From the NCBI RefSeq assembly GCF_000283155.1, contig NW_004454166.1:17590860-17654859 (forward strand): DNA of 64,000 bases, read 5' to 3'. Source of the DNA: Ceratotherium simum simum (taxonomy: Eukaryota; Chordata; Mammalia; Perissodactyla; Rhinocerotidae). Numbering within the stretch: position 1 is the stretch's first letter; each line of letters starts with the position of its first letter. The notes beneath the pieces were generated by a model. That model had not been told where the DNA came from, searched no databases, and was given only the letters and a program-made list of their open reading frames with translations. The position numbers and the translations under genes are program-made. Positions 33,511-45,009 of this stretch are shown here, one piece after another.

Positions 33511-33900
33511 ATCTAAAAATATTTTTTCTATGTCATCATCTCCTCCAGGGTAGGTATCGTGTCTGTCTGCCTGGCTCACCTTTGCCAAGTCCCTGGCACA
33601 GACACACAGCTGTGGAGTGACAGGGGGATGTTTTCTCCATCACACCTCTGTGAGCTCATTGGAGGCGGGCTGCGTGTCTCATGGGACCAGTGGAGTGCGC
33701 GTGCTCGGGCTCAGCTCCTCCAGCTGCCTCTTGCTAGATCAGGTGTTACCTGAGGACAGTTACTTAACACCTTGAAAAGTCAATTTCTTCATCAATAAAA
33801 AGTGGATGATGGCAACGTTTGCCTCCTTTGGGTGACATAAAGACAAATGACACGCTGCTGGCACCAGTGCCTGGCCCAGGCAGAAACTCATGAACATGAG

Positions 33901-33901
33901 C

Positions 33902-33932
<31 letters not shown>

Positions 33933-33933
33933 T
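33901..33933. repeat. (ATT)n trinucleotide microsatellite
   Basis: About eleven ATT units follow a MIR-like 'cagaaactcatgaacatg' end, the usual birthplace of such tracts. Confidence 0.95.
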
Positions 33934-34109
33934 TCCCAGTGTGTTTCAATCTCATGCTCTGGGATGGGTAATGAGCAGAGTCCAAACTCAGTAAATGCGT
34001 TTTAGTTAGAATGATGCCTAAGAGGGTTTAAAAATTAGTGAAGTGGACATTCAGGTCAATACTGCAGATAGCTCAGTTGGGGTGAAGATAAGAAAGAGAC
34101 CCCTCGCAT

Positions 34110-34510
34110 TAGCTTTTGCTAAGTTATTCTGCCGTGATGAACAATGCCAACATCGCAGAGGCTTACAGCAATAAAAGTTTGCTTTGCTCACACTGTAGAT
34201 CCCTGTGGGCCAATTGTGGCTCTGCTCCAGGGGCTTTCTTCCTTCCAGGGTCCAGGCTGAGGAAGCAGCCCTCACCTGGGGTGTGCCACTCCTGTGGCAG
34301 TGGGAAGAGGCAGGGGCTGGCTTACATTATTACTGCTCACTTCTGGAGGCTGCACCAACTGCATGGCCAGGCCTGATGTCTGGGGTGGGGTCAGGGCCGG
34401 GATGGTACCACCCTCCTCCAAGGATGCACGGCAGGTTGCTGAGCAATGAGTGGGGATGGATAATCCTCTTCCAGGCAGGGTAGCCAATAATTTGAATAAT
34501 AATACACTGG
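34110..34510 (-). repeat. possible old LTR fragment, antisense
   Basis: The opening 'gctaagttattctgccgt' and 'cagaggcttacagcaata' recalls the antisense start of MaLR/ERVL LTRs. The middle is too diverged to place. Confidence 0.35.
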
Positions 34511-34699
34511 CCACTCTGTGGTCTGAGAGCTTTAGTTATTTCGGGGGCACGGTCTGATATATCCCTTCAGTTTACTCCAAATCTCCACCCACAACCCAGA
34601 GCCATCACCCTAGAGATTTGTGGGGCTGTCAACTAACAATAGGTACAATGAGTGGTCTGTGAGGGTCTCTTGCCCTGCAGATTTGGTCCATAGACTAGA

Positions 34700-34934
34700 A
34701 ATCTTTGAAACTCCCTTCTTGGCAGTGTTATTTATGATAGTGGAAAACTGGGAACAACCTAAATATCCAGCAATAGGGGAATGACAAATGAACAGTGGTT
34801 TGTTCATTCAACGGCATCTCTACTGCCGTTGAAATAAACGAACTACAGTTAAATATTAAATTGGAAGACTTTCCAAAACGTAATGGTGAGTGGAGAAAGC
34901 AGATGTAGGATGATATCAATATAAAAACATGTAG
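34700..34934 (+). mobile_element. older L1 LINE, left part (outer layer of a nest)
   Basis: Old L1 3' region in sense orientation: 'ggcagtgttatttatgat', 'ctgggaacaacctaaata' and 'tccagcaataggggaatg'. It resumes on the far side of the inserted L1 at about 36234. A perfect 10-bp inverted repeat (34807-34816 with 34824-34833) lies inside it and probably reflects chance. Confidence 0.7.
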
Positions 34935-35482
34935 AGTCTTGGAAACAGTTAGGCAATTCCTCAAAATGGTAAACATGGAGTTACCATATGACCCAGTAAT
35001 TCCACTCCTAGGTATATACCCAAGAGAACTGAAAACATTTATTCACACAAAAACTTGCATGTGAATATTCATAGCAGCATTATTCCTAATAGCAAAAAAG
35101 TAGAAACAATCTAAATGCTCACCAATAGTTGGATGGATAAAAAATGTGGTATATCCACAAAATGGAATGCTATTCAGCCATATAAAAGAATGAAGTACTG
35201 ATACACGGTACAATATGGATAAACCTTGAAAACGCTATGCGAAATAGAAGAAGCTAGACTCAAAAGACCATACATTGTATGATTCCATTTATGGGAAAGG
35301 TTTAGAATAGGCCGATCTGTAGAGGTATAAATAAGATTAGTGCTAGGGGCTGAGGAGAGGAGGGAGTGACTGCTTAAAGGGTACAATGAGTTTCCTTTTG
35401 CAGTGATGAAAATGTTCTGGACCTGGATAGCGGTGATGGTTGCATAACATCGTGAATGTACTAAATGACACTGGGTTTTATA
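34935..35482 (+). mobile_element. L1 LINE ORF2/3' end, left part (middle layer)
   Basis: Clear L1 ORF2 C-terminal text reads 'gttaccatatgacccagt', 'cccaagagaactgaaaac', 'gtggtatatccacaaaat' and 'cattgtatgattccattt'. It is followed by 3' UTR 'gatgaaaatgttctggac' and 'gtgaatgtactaaatgac'. It is cut by a Tigger element at 35483. A decayed 8-bp duplication, ACATGTAG (34927-34934) versus ATATGTAG (36226-36233), may flank the whole L1. Confidence 0.85.
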
Positions 35483-36149
35483 CAGTAGTCTCCCCTTATC
35501 CACGGAGGATATGTTCCAAGGCCCCCAGTGGATGCCAGAAACTGTGGATAGTACCAAACCCTATATATACTATGTTTTTTTCCTACACATATATACCTGT
35601 GATAAAGTTTCATTTTATAAATTAGGCATAGTAAGAGGTTAACAACAGTAACCAATAATAAAATAGAACAATTGTAACAATTTACTGTAATAAAAGTTAC
35701 TGTAGATCTTAGCAAGCTCAGCATATGATTTTTTTTCTTTCATTATTAAGTCGAGAACTTTCTCCTTTTCGCCTTATGGCTTCTCTTTGGCATATCTGAA
35801 TTCCCAGCATCACTTCTCTTGCACTTTGGGACCGTCATTAAGTGATGTAAGGGTTACTTGAACATAAGCACTGTGATACTGAGACAGTCGATCTGATAAC
35901 TGAGACAGCTACTAAGTGACTAATGGGCGGTAGCTACATAGGTGGATACTCGAGAGAAAGCGATGTTTCACATCCTGGGGGGGAGGGAGAGGGGCATGAG
36001 ATTTTGTCACGCGACTCAGAACGATATGCAATTTAGAACTTATGAATGGTTTATTTCTGGAATTTTCTATTTAATATTTTCAGACCGTGGTTGACTGTGG
36101 GTACCTGAAACCTTGAAAAGTGAAACTGCAGATAAGGGGGGCACTACTG
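35483..36149 (+). mobile_element. Tigger-type (pogo/Tc1-mariner) DNA transposon, non-autonomous
   Basis: The 667-bp element starts CAGTAGTCTCCCCTTATC and ends in the inverted counterpart GATAAGGGGGGCACTACTG, giving terminal inverted repeats of about 20 bp or more. Inside, 'gtggatgccagaaactgt', 'ggatagtaccaaacccta' and 'gtggttgactgtgggtac' match this common family. It sits at a TA (35481-35482), as these transposases require. The right-hand TA has become TG. There is no transposase frame. Confidence 0.88.
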
Positions 36150-36225
36150 TGCTTTAAAATGATTGAAATGGTCAATTTTATTATGAGTGTTTTACTACAA
36201 TAAGAAAAAACAAACAGAACAACGA
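36150..36225 (+). mobile_element. L1 LINE 3' end, right part (middle layer)
   Basis: The text 'gctttaaaatgattgaaa' and 'tttactacaataagaaaa' resumes the L1 3' terminus exactly where the Tigger interrupted it, followed by an A-rich tail. Confidence 0.8.
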
Positions 36226-36233
36226 ATATGTAG

Positions 36234-36480
36234 TGTATATAAAAGCCTGCGTGAAACCGCGTATACCACTATCAGGAGAGTGGTTATCTCCGGGAAGGGA
36301 GGAAAGGGAACTGGAGGGTGGATGGATGGTGAAGGACAGTCAATTGTATCTGTGACATTTTACTGCCTTAAAATGCCCTATGGCAAATGTCAATATTTAT
36401 TAACCGGGGTTAGTGTGTGAGCATATTTATTGTATGGTTCTCTGCATTTTTCTGAATGTTTGAAACACATCATAATTAGA
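36234..36480 (+). mobile_element. older L1 LINE, right part (outer layer)
   Basis: The text 'ggagagtggttatctccg', 'gcatatttattgtatggt' and 'ctgaatgtttgaaacaca' continues the old L1 3' end that begins at 34700. Confidence 0.6.
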
Positions 36481-37740
36481 AGAGAAGAAAGCCCAGTGGC
36501 TTTGAAAACTGTTTCTGGGTAGCTGGGAATGTGAGCGTGTCTTATACCCCCTTGCACTCTGTGAGCAGATGACTCAGAGAACATGAAGATTAGATTTCAT
36601 TGTATTTTTGCCTGGCTGCAGCCCATTATTTTAGATTCTATTGAAATTAATGATGCAGAGACCTTATTTTTTTTTTCCTCCTAGACCTGGAACTTTGACT
36701 CTGATCAATGAATTTCATCTTCCAGAGGCATAGTAATGGGCTGGGGATTTTCACTTCAGATAATTGCTTTTTTTCGCTTTGGTGGAAGGCAGAATTTTCC
36801 TTTTAGGCTCCAACTATTCAAAGATAAGGCTGTAAACTTGTTTTATCAGTTTGTGATTTTTTATATGAATCATTCCATCATCATTATAAGCAACTCTCCA
36901 ATCTATAGGACCTCTCAGAGATGATGAAGTGGGAGAGGGAACAAGCTTGGGTGCTAATTCTAGATGTTACTGATTATGTCACAGAACAAATGAATTGGGA
37001 GAGCATCTCTGGGGACGAGGCAGGAGAGGGTCGAGGGTTGTTTTTTTCTCAATAAGATTTAATACCTTTCTAGGTCCTGTTCTTTTTCTCTGAGAAATAA
37101 AGTGAGTGTCCTGGTTGTTTCAGAAACACCTGTGCAGTAAAGTTAACAATAATTTAAACAAAATTTAGCTAAACTCATATTTCCAGCAACAAGCATAATG
37201 TCACTGGGGTTGCCATTGTTCAAACCTTTCCTGAAGGTCCCTTCAAGGTCATGTTGTCCAACAAACTCATTTTACAGAGAGGAAGCTGAGGCCCAGTTTT
37301 GCAACAAATCTTACCCAAGATCCCAAAGTCTGTTTTTCTGTCAAAGTCAAATTTCTACGTGGTCTGCTCCCAAATCTAGCTCACTCACCAATCTTGACTT
37401 CAAATGTCTATCGTGTATTTCTAAAAAAACAAACTTTTCATTTCACAGATATCCATTCCCCATAAAAAGATTTTTCTATGAGACAACTATGCTTTGAAAA
37501 GAGCTCTGCATGTCGGAGTAAGAAAACTTGGTTCAAATCCTTGCCTTGTGTGAAAACCTGTGGGATTTGGGGCCAGTCACTCCCCTTGTATGAACGTCAG
37601 TTTCCTCCCCTACAAGTTGTGCTAAGGATCCTCAAATCCAAGGGTTGTTGTGACCGTGTTTGAGAAACTTGAAGTCAAAGAGAGGGGCCCAGCTGGTAAG
37701 AACCGAGCATAAGCATGAATTCAGATGGCAGCAGAGTCAG
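36480..37740. other. unique AT-rich sequence with one MIR fragment
   Basis: No repeat is recognised except a MIR-like patch near 37540-37630 ('gtatgaacgtcagtttcc'). The part 36600-36930 is unique with several TAAT-type words. I see no exon. Confidence 0.4.
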
Positions 37741-37759
37741 TCTTCACACGCTGGCACAC

Positions 37760-37960
37760 TGCCAATGAAAGCTGGCTTCCCTCGGACCCTTACTACGTGC
37801 TAAGCTCTGTGCTCATCATACAACTCTGTGATGTAGATGCTATCATTTTCCCTTCTCCTGATGGAACTAAGGCACAGATAGGCTAAGCAGCTTGCTAAAG
37901 GTCACACAGCTACTGAGGAGGAGCCAGAATTTGCATCCTGGCTCCAGTGCTCCTGTATGT
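37760..37960 (-). repeat. antisense MIR SINE
   Basis: The order 'cttactacgtgctaagct', 'gatgtagatgctatcatt', 'actaaggcacagataggc', 'aggtcacacagctactga' and 'agccagaatttgcatcct' is a well-kept inverted MIR. Confidence 0.8.
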
Positions 37961-38227
37961 AATCACAGAGCTATCATTCCTCTCTGCTTCTGTGTCCAAG
38001 GAGGCATTTGCAGATCAGTTACATCTTCAGCAGGTGAGCCCCAGCACCTTCTCAATCCTAGGAATCTTTGAAGCATCTTCGTGGGTTACCAAGGAGCATT
38101 GGGGAAAGATGCAGCAGGAAGTAGTATCCAGATGATGTTGGCCAAGCCCCAAAGTTCCTTCCTTGATAAGGATAACCTTGTTGTTCAATTCCTGGCTATT
38201 AGCAGGATAATTTCTAACAAGAGAGCT

Positions 38228-38511
38228 TGTGCCAGTACCGTACTGTTTTAATTACTATAACTTTGGAATATATTTTGAAATCAGGAAGTATGACGCCTCC
38301 AGCTTTGTTCTTCTTTCTCAAGATTGCTTGGGCTATTCAGAGTCTTTTTTTGGTCCCATATGAATTTTAGGATTTTTTTCTTCTATTTCTGTAAAATATG
38401 CCATTGGGATTTTGATGAGAATAGCATTGAATCTGCAGATCGCTTTTTTTTTTTTTTTAACAATGTTGTCTTCCAATCCATGAACATGGGATGTCATTCA
38501 TTTATTTGTGT
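38228..38511 (-). mobile_element. L1 LINE, inverted 5' segment
   Basis: Antisense L1 ORF2: 'gtgccagtaccgtactgt', 'cctccagctttgttcttc', 'ttctcaagattgcttggg' and 'ccaatccatgaacatggg'. It ends about 38511, where the sequence flips to sense L1. The ORF2 text on the two sides of the flip is contiguous in the source L1, so the two segments are one insertion with a 5' inversion. Confidence 0.85.
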
Positions 38512-39331
38512 AAAGACAGACATATAGATCAATGGAGCTGATCTTTGACAAGAGTGCCAAGAATACACGATGGAGAAAGGGTAGACTCTTCAACGAATGG
38601 TGTTGGGAAAACTGGATGTCTGTATGCAAAAGAATAAAATTGGACCCTTATCTTAAACCATGCACAAATAGCAATTCAAAATGGATTAAAGACTTAAATG
38701 TAAGTCTTTAAACTGTGAAACTCCTAAAAGAAAACTGTAGAATGGGAGAAAATATTTGCAACCCTATATCAGATAAGGGGTTAATATCCAAGATATATAA
38801 CGAACTCCTGTGACTCAATAGCAAAAAAAAAAAATTAACACAATTAAAAAATGGGGAAAAGACTTGAATAGACATTTCTCCAAAGAAGATGTACAAATGA
38901 CCAAAGGGTATATGAAAAGGGCCTCAACATCACTAGTCATCAGGGAAATGCAAATCAACACCACAATGAGATATCATCTCACACCTGTTAGGATGGTTAT
39001 TATCAAAAAAACAAAGGATGTTGGAGGGAAAGTAAAATGGTATTATGGAAAACAGTGTGGAAGTTCCTCAAAAAATTAAAAATAGAACTACCATATGATC
39101 CAGCAATCCCACTTCTGGGTATCTATCCAAAGGAATTGAAATCAGGATCTCAAAGCGATATCTGCACCCCATGTTCATTGCAGCATTATTCACAATAGCC
39201 AAGGTATGGAAACAACCTAAATGTCCACCAACGGATGAACGGATAAAGAAAATACAGTATAAACATACAATGGAATATAATTCAACCTTAAAAAAGGAGG
39301 AAATCTTGCCATATGGGACAACATGGATGGA
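38512..39331 (+). mobile_element. L1 LINE, direct 3' segment (ORF2 C-terminal region)
   Basis: Sense ORF2 text reads 'gacagacatatagatcaatg', 'aatggtgttgggaaaact', 'cagataaggggttaatat', 'gaatagacatttctccaa' and 'gcagcattattcacaata'. A peptide fragment like L1 ORF2p ([19 protein letters not shown]) can be read, but the frame is broken. It stops near 'acaacatggatgga' without a 3' UTR or A-tail. Confidence 0.85.
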
Positions 39332-39412
39332 GGATGTGGCTGGAGGTTCCCTTTTTTGGACAGTGCAGATAGAAAACATTTCTATCATTATGATCTCTTG
39401 GGCAACACTGGC
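39332..39412 (+). mobile_element. MER5A-like hAT fragment
   Basis: The text 'ggatgtggctggaggttc', 'ggacagtgcagatagaaa' and 'acatttctatcattatga' matches the 3' half of MER5A. Its 5' half is missing exactly where the L1 stops, so one deletion may have removed both the L1 3' end and the MER5A 5' half. Confidence 0.65.
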
Positions 39413-39463
39413 CTAATTTGAAATCTAATCAGGCCAATCATTTTCCAAGAAGCCTTTAGTGAC

Positions 39464-39869
39464 TGTTATGGGTTGAGCTGTGTCTCCCCAAAATTCATAT
39501 ATTGGAGTCCTGACTCTCACTACCTCAAAATGTGATTGTATTTGGAGAGAGGGTCTTTAAAGAGGTAATTAAGGTTAAATTAGGACATTGAAATGGGCCC
39601 TAATCCAATATGACTGGTGTCCTTGTAAGAAGAGGAGATTAGGACACAGATAAGCCCAAAGGGAAGACCATGTAAAGATACATGGTGAAGACAGCCATCT
39701 GCAAGCCAAGAAGAGAGGCCTTCAGAAGAAACAACTCTGCCAACACCTTTATCTTGGACTTCTAGTCTCCAGAATTTTGAGAAAATAAATTTCTGTCGTT
39801 TAAGCCATCCCGTCTGTGGTACTTTTGTGCTACATTTTTTTTTTTTTTATGGCAGGCTAAGCAAACTGA
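39464..39869 (+). mobile_element. MLT1A-like MaLR solo LTR, sense, with internal poly-T near its end
   Basis: It starts 'tgttatgggttgagctgtgt' and continues 'gtctttaaagaggtaatt', 'gactggtgtccttgtaag', 'ctccagaattttgagaaa' and 'gccatcccgtctgtggta'. A T run (39835-39848) interrupts the final segment before 'ggcaggctaagcaaactga'. Confidence 0.85.
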
Positions 39870-40479
39870 TTTGATGACTTTTCTTTGATCTGCTTATAAT
39901 ACAGGAGAGTGCATTGAAGTCTTTGGGAATCCAATTCAGTCCAGTCTCGGCCTGTGGAGATAAACTAGTCTTGATAGCCCTGGCAAGGATGTTAACTCCA
40001 ACACTCCCTCTGAGTGTTGATATGTCATCCCTGGAGTCCAAAGCTGTGACAATCTCCTCCTCTTATCTCTTGACCTTGGAAGAATGGGTACAGACTTCCT
40101 TTGTGAGTTGCTTTCTTCCTGTAATTAAGTTTATAGCCTTAGTCTTACGTCCTTAGTGAATATCTTTTTTAATCAGTAACTGAGTTATAAAATCTACTCA
40201 CGAAGTAGGCATAAGAAAAAACTTCTTAAGACATTAACAGTAGAGGATCAGGAGCAAGGGAGTCAGATTTCTGGTCCAACATTGAATTGCATGGGTTTCA
40301 AAAGTGTTTTCATGTAATAGATGTATATATGCATGTGTGTATCTATAAGTATAGACATAGATACAGTAAATCATGAAGAATCATGTTGAAGTAGGTGAGC
40401 CCACCGCCCAGCAGGGAACTTTTCCAGTACTATTGAATTGATCTGTGTGCTGCTCCCTAATCCTATTCCTCTACTGTCT

Positions 40480-40880
40480 CTCAGCAGTAATCACTACCCT
40501 GAAATTAAAAAAGAAATCATTAGTTTCTAAAAAATATGGCTTCACTACTTCTCCATGGACCCCTAAACATGATCTAATTTAGGGTTGCTTGTCTTTGAAT
40601 TTTGTAAAAGTAGTATCATGCTTATGTGGAATGTTCCATGAGTTGGTTCTTTTCATTCAGTGCTATGCTTCTAGGATTCATTTATGTTGCTTATAGCTAT
40701 ACGTTCACTTTTTTCTGCTATATGATATTCCATTGTATAAATATTCTGTAATTTATTCTTCTTTGTTGGTAGACATTTGGCTTCTTTACAGTTTTTTGTG
40801 TTATAAACACTGTTGTTTTAAACTTTCTTGCATAAGTCTCCTATTGTACATTGCAAGGGTCTCTTTTGGGTAAGTACTTG
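40480..40880 (-). mobile_element. old L1 LINE 3' fragment, antisense
   Basis: The text 'ggttcttttcattcagtg', 'atgatattccattgtata' and 'tggtagacatttggcttc' follows antisense L1 3' sequence. Confidence 0.65.
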
Positions 40881-41017
40881 TGATGCTTTTATAATTAAAA
40901 AAATTTAAAGAACGTGGAGAAATGTAAAATACACTTGAAAATAATTTTATTCTATTTGATTAAAATTAAACAAATGGATTTTTTTTTGTTTGAAACAATC
41001 TAGAAGTCTTAGCCATA

Positions 41018-41040
41018 GCACCCCATAGCACCCCAGTCTT
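41018..41040 (+). repeat. short direct repeat
   Basis: CATAGCACCCC occurs twice in tandem. It is a minor local slippage product. Confidence 0.8.
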
Positions 41041-41269
41041 GGGACATCCCAGAAGGCTGATATTTTTTTGTGCCTTTCCTGTAATTATCTCATTTCTTAA
41101 AATAAATAAAGGTAGTTCAGAATCTTTAACTCAGTAGCTTACATCATGGAAGTATCTTTAAAAATTCTTATTTGAGACGCTCTCATCTTTCTTTTATTTT
41201 TATGTCTTTATCCTGGTTTCTTGACTGGACGGTAAGTAACATGAGGAACTATAATATATAATGAGGATA

Positions 41270-41740
41270 TATGGCCTCCATTTATGGAGAAGGAAACTGA
41301 GACTCAGCAAAATTAAGCAATTTCCCCCAAATTACACAACAGAACTGGGAATCATTCCAAAGCCCATGCATATCTCACTGCATGGTGCGATGGGTCACAG
41401 GCATTTGTCACCTCCTCCTCTATGTCCACTGTTGCCTCTTGCTCCTGGGATTGGCGTAGGAGAAAAGTAAGTCTCTGCATTTGGTAGGCTGATTGTCTAC
41501 TAATTGCTACCACTTCTTGAATGCTCACAGTGGGCCTGCCAGCCACTTCCAGATGCTTATAGTTGGGTCTAAATCAATTCTCATAACAACAGTATAATAT
41601 TGATATTATTATCCACATTTTCCAAGATGAGGAGAATGAGGCCCAGAGCCAATAAATATTCAAGGTCAAACAGGTAGCAGAGATGGCAGAGTTGGGTCTC
41701 AGATCCGGGTCTGTCTTACTCCAAAGCCTTTATTCTTTCT
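41270..41740 (-). repeat. two antisense MIR SINE fragments
   Basis: At 41275-41350: 'tatggagaaggaaactga' and 'cccaaattacacaacaga'. At 41500-41740: 'tcttgaatgctcacagtg', 'gatgaggagaatgaggcc' and 'gtctcagatccgggtctg'. Confidence 0.65.
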
Positions 41741-42054
41741 AAAAATATCATATTGCCTTCAGAGAGAGGAAGCACCAAGTGTGCTCCCAACGTGGTGTCA
41801 CTTCCTCTCTGACTCTGATTGCACATATACACCTAGGTTGCTAGAAGGAAGCAGAGTGATGACAAAAATGCTTAGAATGAGCATGAAAATTCAATTTAAA
41901 GGTGCCTTTGGGAGGACACTGGGCTCAAACCCAGACAAAACCTTTTGTGAATTTGACCTTCAATCCTTGATTGACATCCCATCCCCCACTGGGATTTAGC
42001 TAGGGGGTAGTACAGAAGTTGGTCTGCATCTGTACATATAATCTTCAGAAAGGG

Positions 42055-42300
42055 GCTGGATTTCAGAGTATGAACTCTGAAGTCAGGTGGACTTGGCTTC
42101 AAATTCTGAATTTTCCACTTATGAGCTGTTTGATCATGGATGTTACTTAACCTCTCTGAGCATCAGTTTTTCCATCTGTAAAATGAGGATAATTAATAGT
42201 GCCTTCTTTATAGAGTTCTGGTATGGATTGAGTTAATCCATGCAAACCTCTTAGAATAGTGCTACTGTAAACACTCAAATCAGATATTGTTATTGTTGAG
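42055..42300 (+). repeat. near full-length MIR SINE, sense
   Basis: Nearly the whole family layout is present: 'gaactctgaagtcaggtg', 'ggcttcaaattctgaatt', 'cttatgagctgtttgatc', 'aacctctctgagcatcag', 'ccatctgtaaaatgagga' and 'gaatagtgctactgtaaa'. It is the best MIR copy in the window. Confidence 0.88.
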
Positions 42301-42309
42301 GAATAACAA

Positions 42310-43650
42310 CAAAGAAATAGAGCGTTGAATCAGGCTAAGCTTCAGGGTCCAGTCAAGAAATGAGAGGAATATCCAGATTATTGCATCGTGAGTGATTAAA
42401 TTCTGCACATTTGTGATGTCTGTGATCCTGGGATAAAGTCCACTAGATCTTCTCAGGAACCCTGCATGACCCCTTGCTACCTATGAGAAAAAGCAGGGGG
42501 TGGGCGGGAGCAAGTGAGTCAGTCACTCAAGGTCCCTGCATTCTCTGGGGACAGAATTCAGGTGGCTTACTTGAGCCCTACTTTGGCTGAAATCTTCTCT
42601 GTAGCCTTTTCAGGTTCCAAAGAGATTTAGGAACTAAAACAAAGACTTCTAGGCATTCCCTTGAAGAGAATATTTCTTCTCCTTTGCAAAGACCCAACAC
42701 GACCTACTTTTAATGACATTTATTAAGATGGCTAATTGGGCACCATTAGAATGTGAGGTCTTACATAAGTCATACTCAGTTGGCAGCTGTCTTGATGTGG
42801 AAGTGAGTTGTTTTTACCTCCTCTGGATTGTTCTATCTTCTTGGACAACCACCTGTGGGAATGACTGGTGTCTGCAATAAAGGGTTTCTCTAGCTCATGG
42901 AGAAATCAGGCATTCTGTTGTTCTTTTCTCTTAGAATTATCCAGTCATGCGTGAGAGTCTTTTCTTTCTAAATTTCCAGGAAGTTGCCATAGCTATAGTT
43001 GGGTTTGTGTGTACCAAAATCAAAACATTAACATGGTAGGTTTTCAAGAGAAGTAACATAACTTTTTGACAATATATCTGGGTGGGGAAATTACCCAATC
43101 TTGGGCAACATTCAGCTAAAGTGCTACTTGCTGCCAGCATGGCTGAGCTGTGCCAAGGGTTCAGGGACATGGGGACACTGACTGCAAGCCAAGAATGTTT
43201 CTGTGTTTCACGCCAGAGAGAATGACCTCGGTCCTGGTTGGGCATTAGGGACTAGGGTCAGGCCCTGACTCTGACATTTGTTCTTGGTATGACCTCAGGC
43301 AAGTCGTTCTCCCTCTAGGGCCTTTCATTGTTGTCCCATCTATAAACGAGGATGCTAGATTTCATGGTGTCAAAGATCCCTTTCTCTTCTGGAATTCCAG
43401 GATGCCGTGAGTTCTGTTTTTGTAGCTTGGTAACCCATTTGAAAACCATACCCTTTCTACTTAAATCCACCAGAGGGCGATAGGCGCTGTGTTTTGGCCC
43501 TGCCCCTGGTCTGAGAGACCTGATCATTATGCTAAGTGCCTTGGAAGAGGAAAGACAAGACCCAGTCCCTGCCTTCCAGGAGAGGGAGATGAAAAACACA
43601 CTATTTAAGTTGTCTCTTAGGTCTACAGTTGACGAGGGGTCTTCAGATCT
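42310..43650. other. mostly unique sequence
   Basis: No strong repeat is seen besides a MIR-like patch near 43280-43345 ('gacctcaggcaagtcgtt'). No exon is recognised. Confidence 0.4.
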
Positions 43651-43800
43651 ATTGTCTTTTGGATCTCACATCAATTCCTTGGGCCAGATGATAGCTTCCC
43701 ATTTCACAGGCCAGGGAAGCAAGGCCCAGGATATGGAAAAGACTTGCTTCAGGCCATGCAGTGTCCAGTGTTGGACTCAGGACCGTATTTCCTCATCCTT
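43650..43800 (-). repeat. antisense MIR SINE fragment
   Basis: The text 'ccatttcacaggccaggg', 'aagcaaggcccaggatat' and 'gtgttggactcaggaccg' fits an inverted MIR. Confidence 0.55.
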
Positions 43801-44274
43801 ACTCATTCCTCTGGCCATTTTCCACTGGACTTCAACAGGCTGCGTCTGTTTCTAAGGGGCTTCTTTTGGGCTGAGAAGACAATTTACACACAAGTTGTTT
43901 AGAGCAAAATTTGAATCCCTATTAGATAGTCAAGGGTAGGAGCTGAGCTGCATGGAGTAGACTAAAACTTCTTTCCAATGAACCTCCTCTTTTGGAATTT
44001 AAATTAAATGATCTGTAAAACGTGGTGGCCAATGGGAGCTCTGATGGTCCGAGTTCTAAGTTGCAGCCAGCAGGATCCACTCTGGCTCATTTAAGTAGCA
44101 AAGGAAATTTTGAAAGGGTAGGAAACTCGCAAAATCTCCAGGAGGGCCAGAAAGTGAGAATCTGAAATTAGGTAGCCAGAAACCAGGGCCAATCCCACTG
44201 TGGGGGCTTTTCTAGGAAAAAACACTGCCACCACTGGCACTTAGAATGCTTGGGACTGGGTACCACCACGAGAA

Positions 44275-44470
44275 CTACTGTTGATTGAGCCCCTCCTATG
44301 TGCTGAGAGTATATCTTATCTCAATTGATCCTGCTGGATTGGTATCATTATCCTTCATTTACCTATACTCGCTCAATTAAACCCAGGCCTCTCCGACTTC
44401 AAAGTCTGGGCTCCAACAGAACAAGAGGATACGGACTTTGGGATGGAGGTAGGGTCTACCCCAGTCCTCA
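44275..44470 (-). repeat. antisense MIR SINE fragment
   Basis: The text 'gattgagcccctcctatg', 'tgctgagagtatatctta' and 'tggtatcattatccttca' is the inverted MIR start. The 3' end, near 'aaacccaggcctctccga', is diverged. Confidence 0.6.
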
Positions 44471-44744
44471 GAGGGCAGTTTCGGGAGGAAGGGACTTTCT
44501 TGGTGTTTCTTACTGCCTTTGTGATGTTTTTGTTTCCTAGTAACGTGGAAGAAGAGAGACAAAAATAAATGTTAAATTCTCCTTTTCTATTTTATCCTCT
44601 TGTGCCTCTGGTCCCTCTGACAAGTAGAAATAGTCCCGAAGGCGGGGAATATTTCCTATCTGATGCTCTATGTGCATTTCTCAGATCTGGCTCCATTGGC
44701 ATAAAACGTTGTTGTACTTGGAAAAGAACATGACCTAGACTCAC

Positions 44745-44905
44745 CCAATCCTGACAGTTTATTAATGGGGAAACTGAGGCCCAGAGCAGGAAATTAACTG
44801 CTCAAAGTCATATAATAAAATAGTGGCTTTCATGCATTCAACAATCATTTCATGAGTGCCTACTATGTGCCAGGCACTGCACACAGTGTAAGACAGACAA
44901 CTTCG
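44745..44905 (-). repeat. antisense MIR and L2 3' end fragments
   Basis: 'ggggaaactgaggcccag' belongs to a MIR. 'gcattcaacaatcatttc', 'atgagtgcctactatgtg' and 'ccaggcactgcacacagt' is the inverted L2 3' terminus. Confidence 0.6.
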
Positions 44906-45009
44906 CTGTTGCCACGGAACTTTATGTAAACAGAGACCCCAGAGGTATCCCCGCCTCTAGTTCTCCAACCTTAACTTAATCTGGAGCAAAAATATTTTGA
45001 GCTCTTTTT

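Noticed and set aside
34807..34833. Perfect 10-bp inverted repeat with a 7-base loop
   Set aside because: It lies inside an old L1 whose consensus is already nearly palindromic there, so it is likely coincidental.
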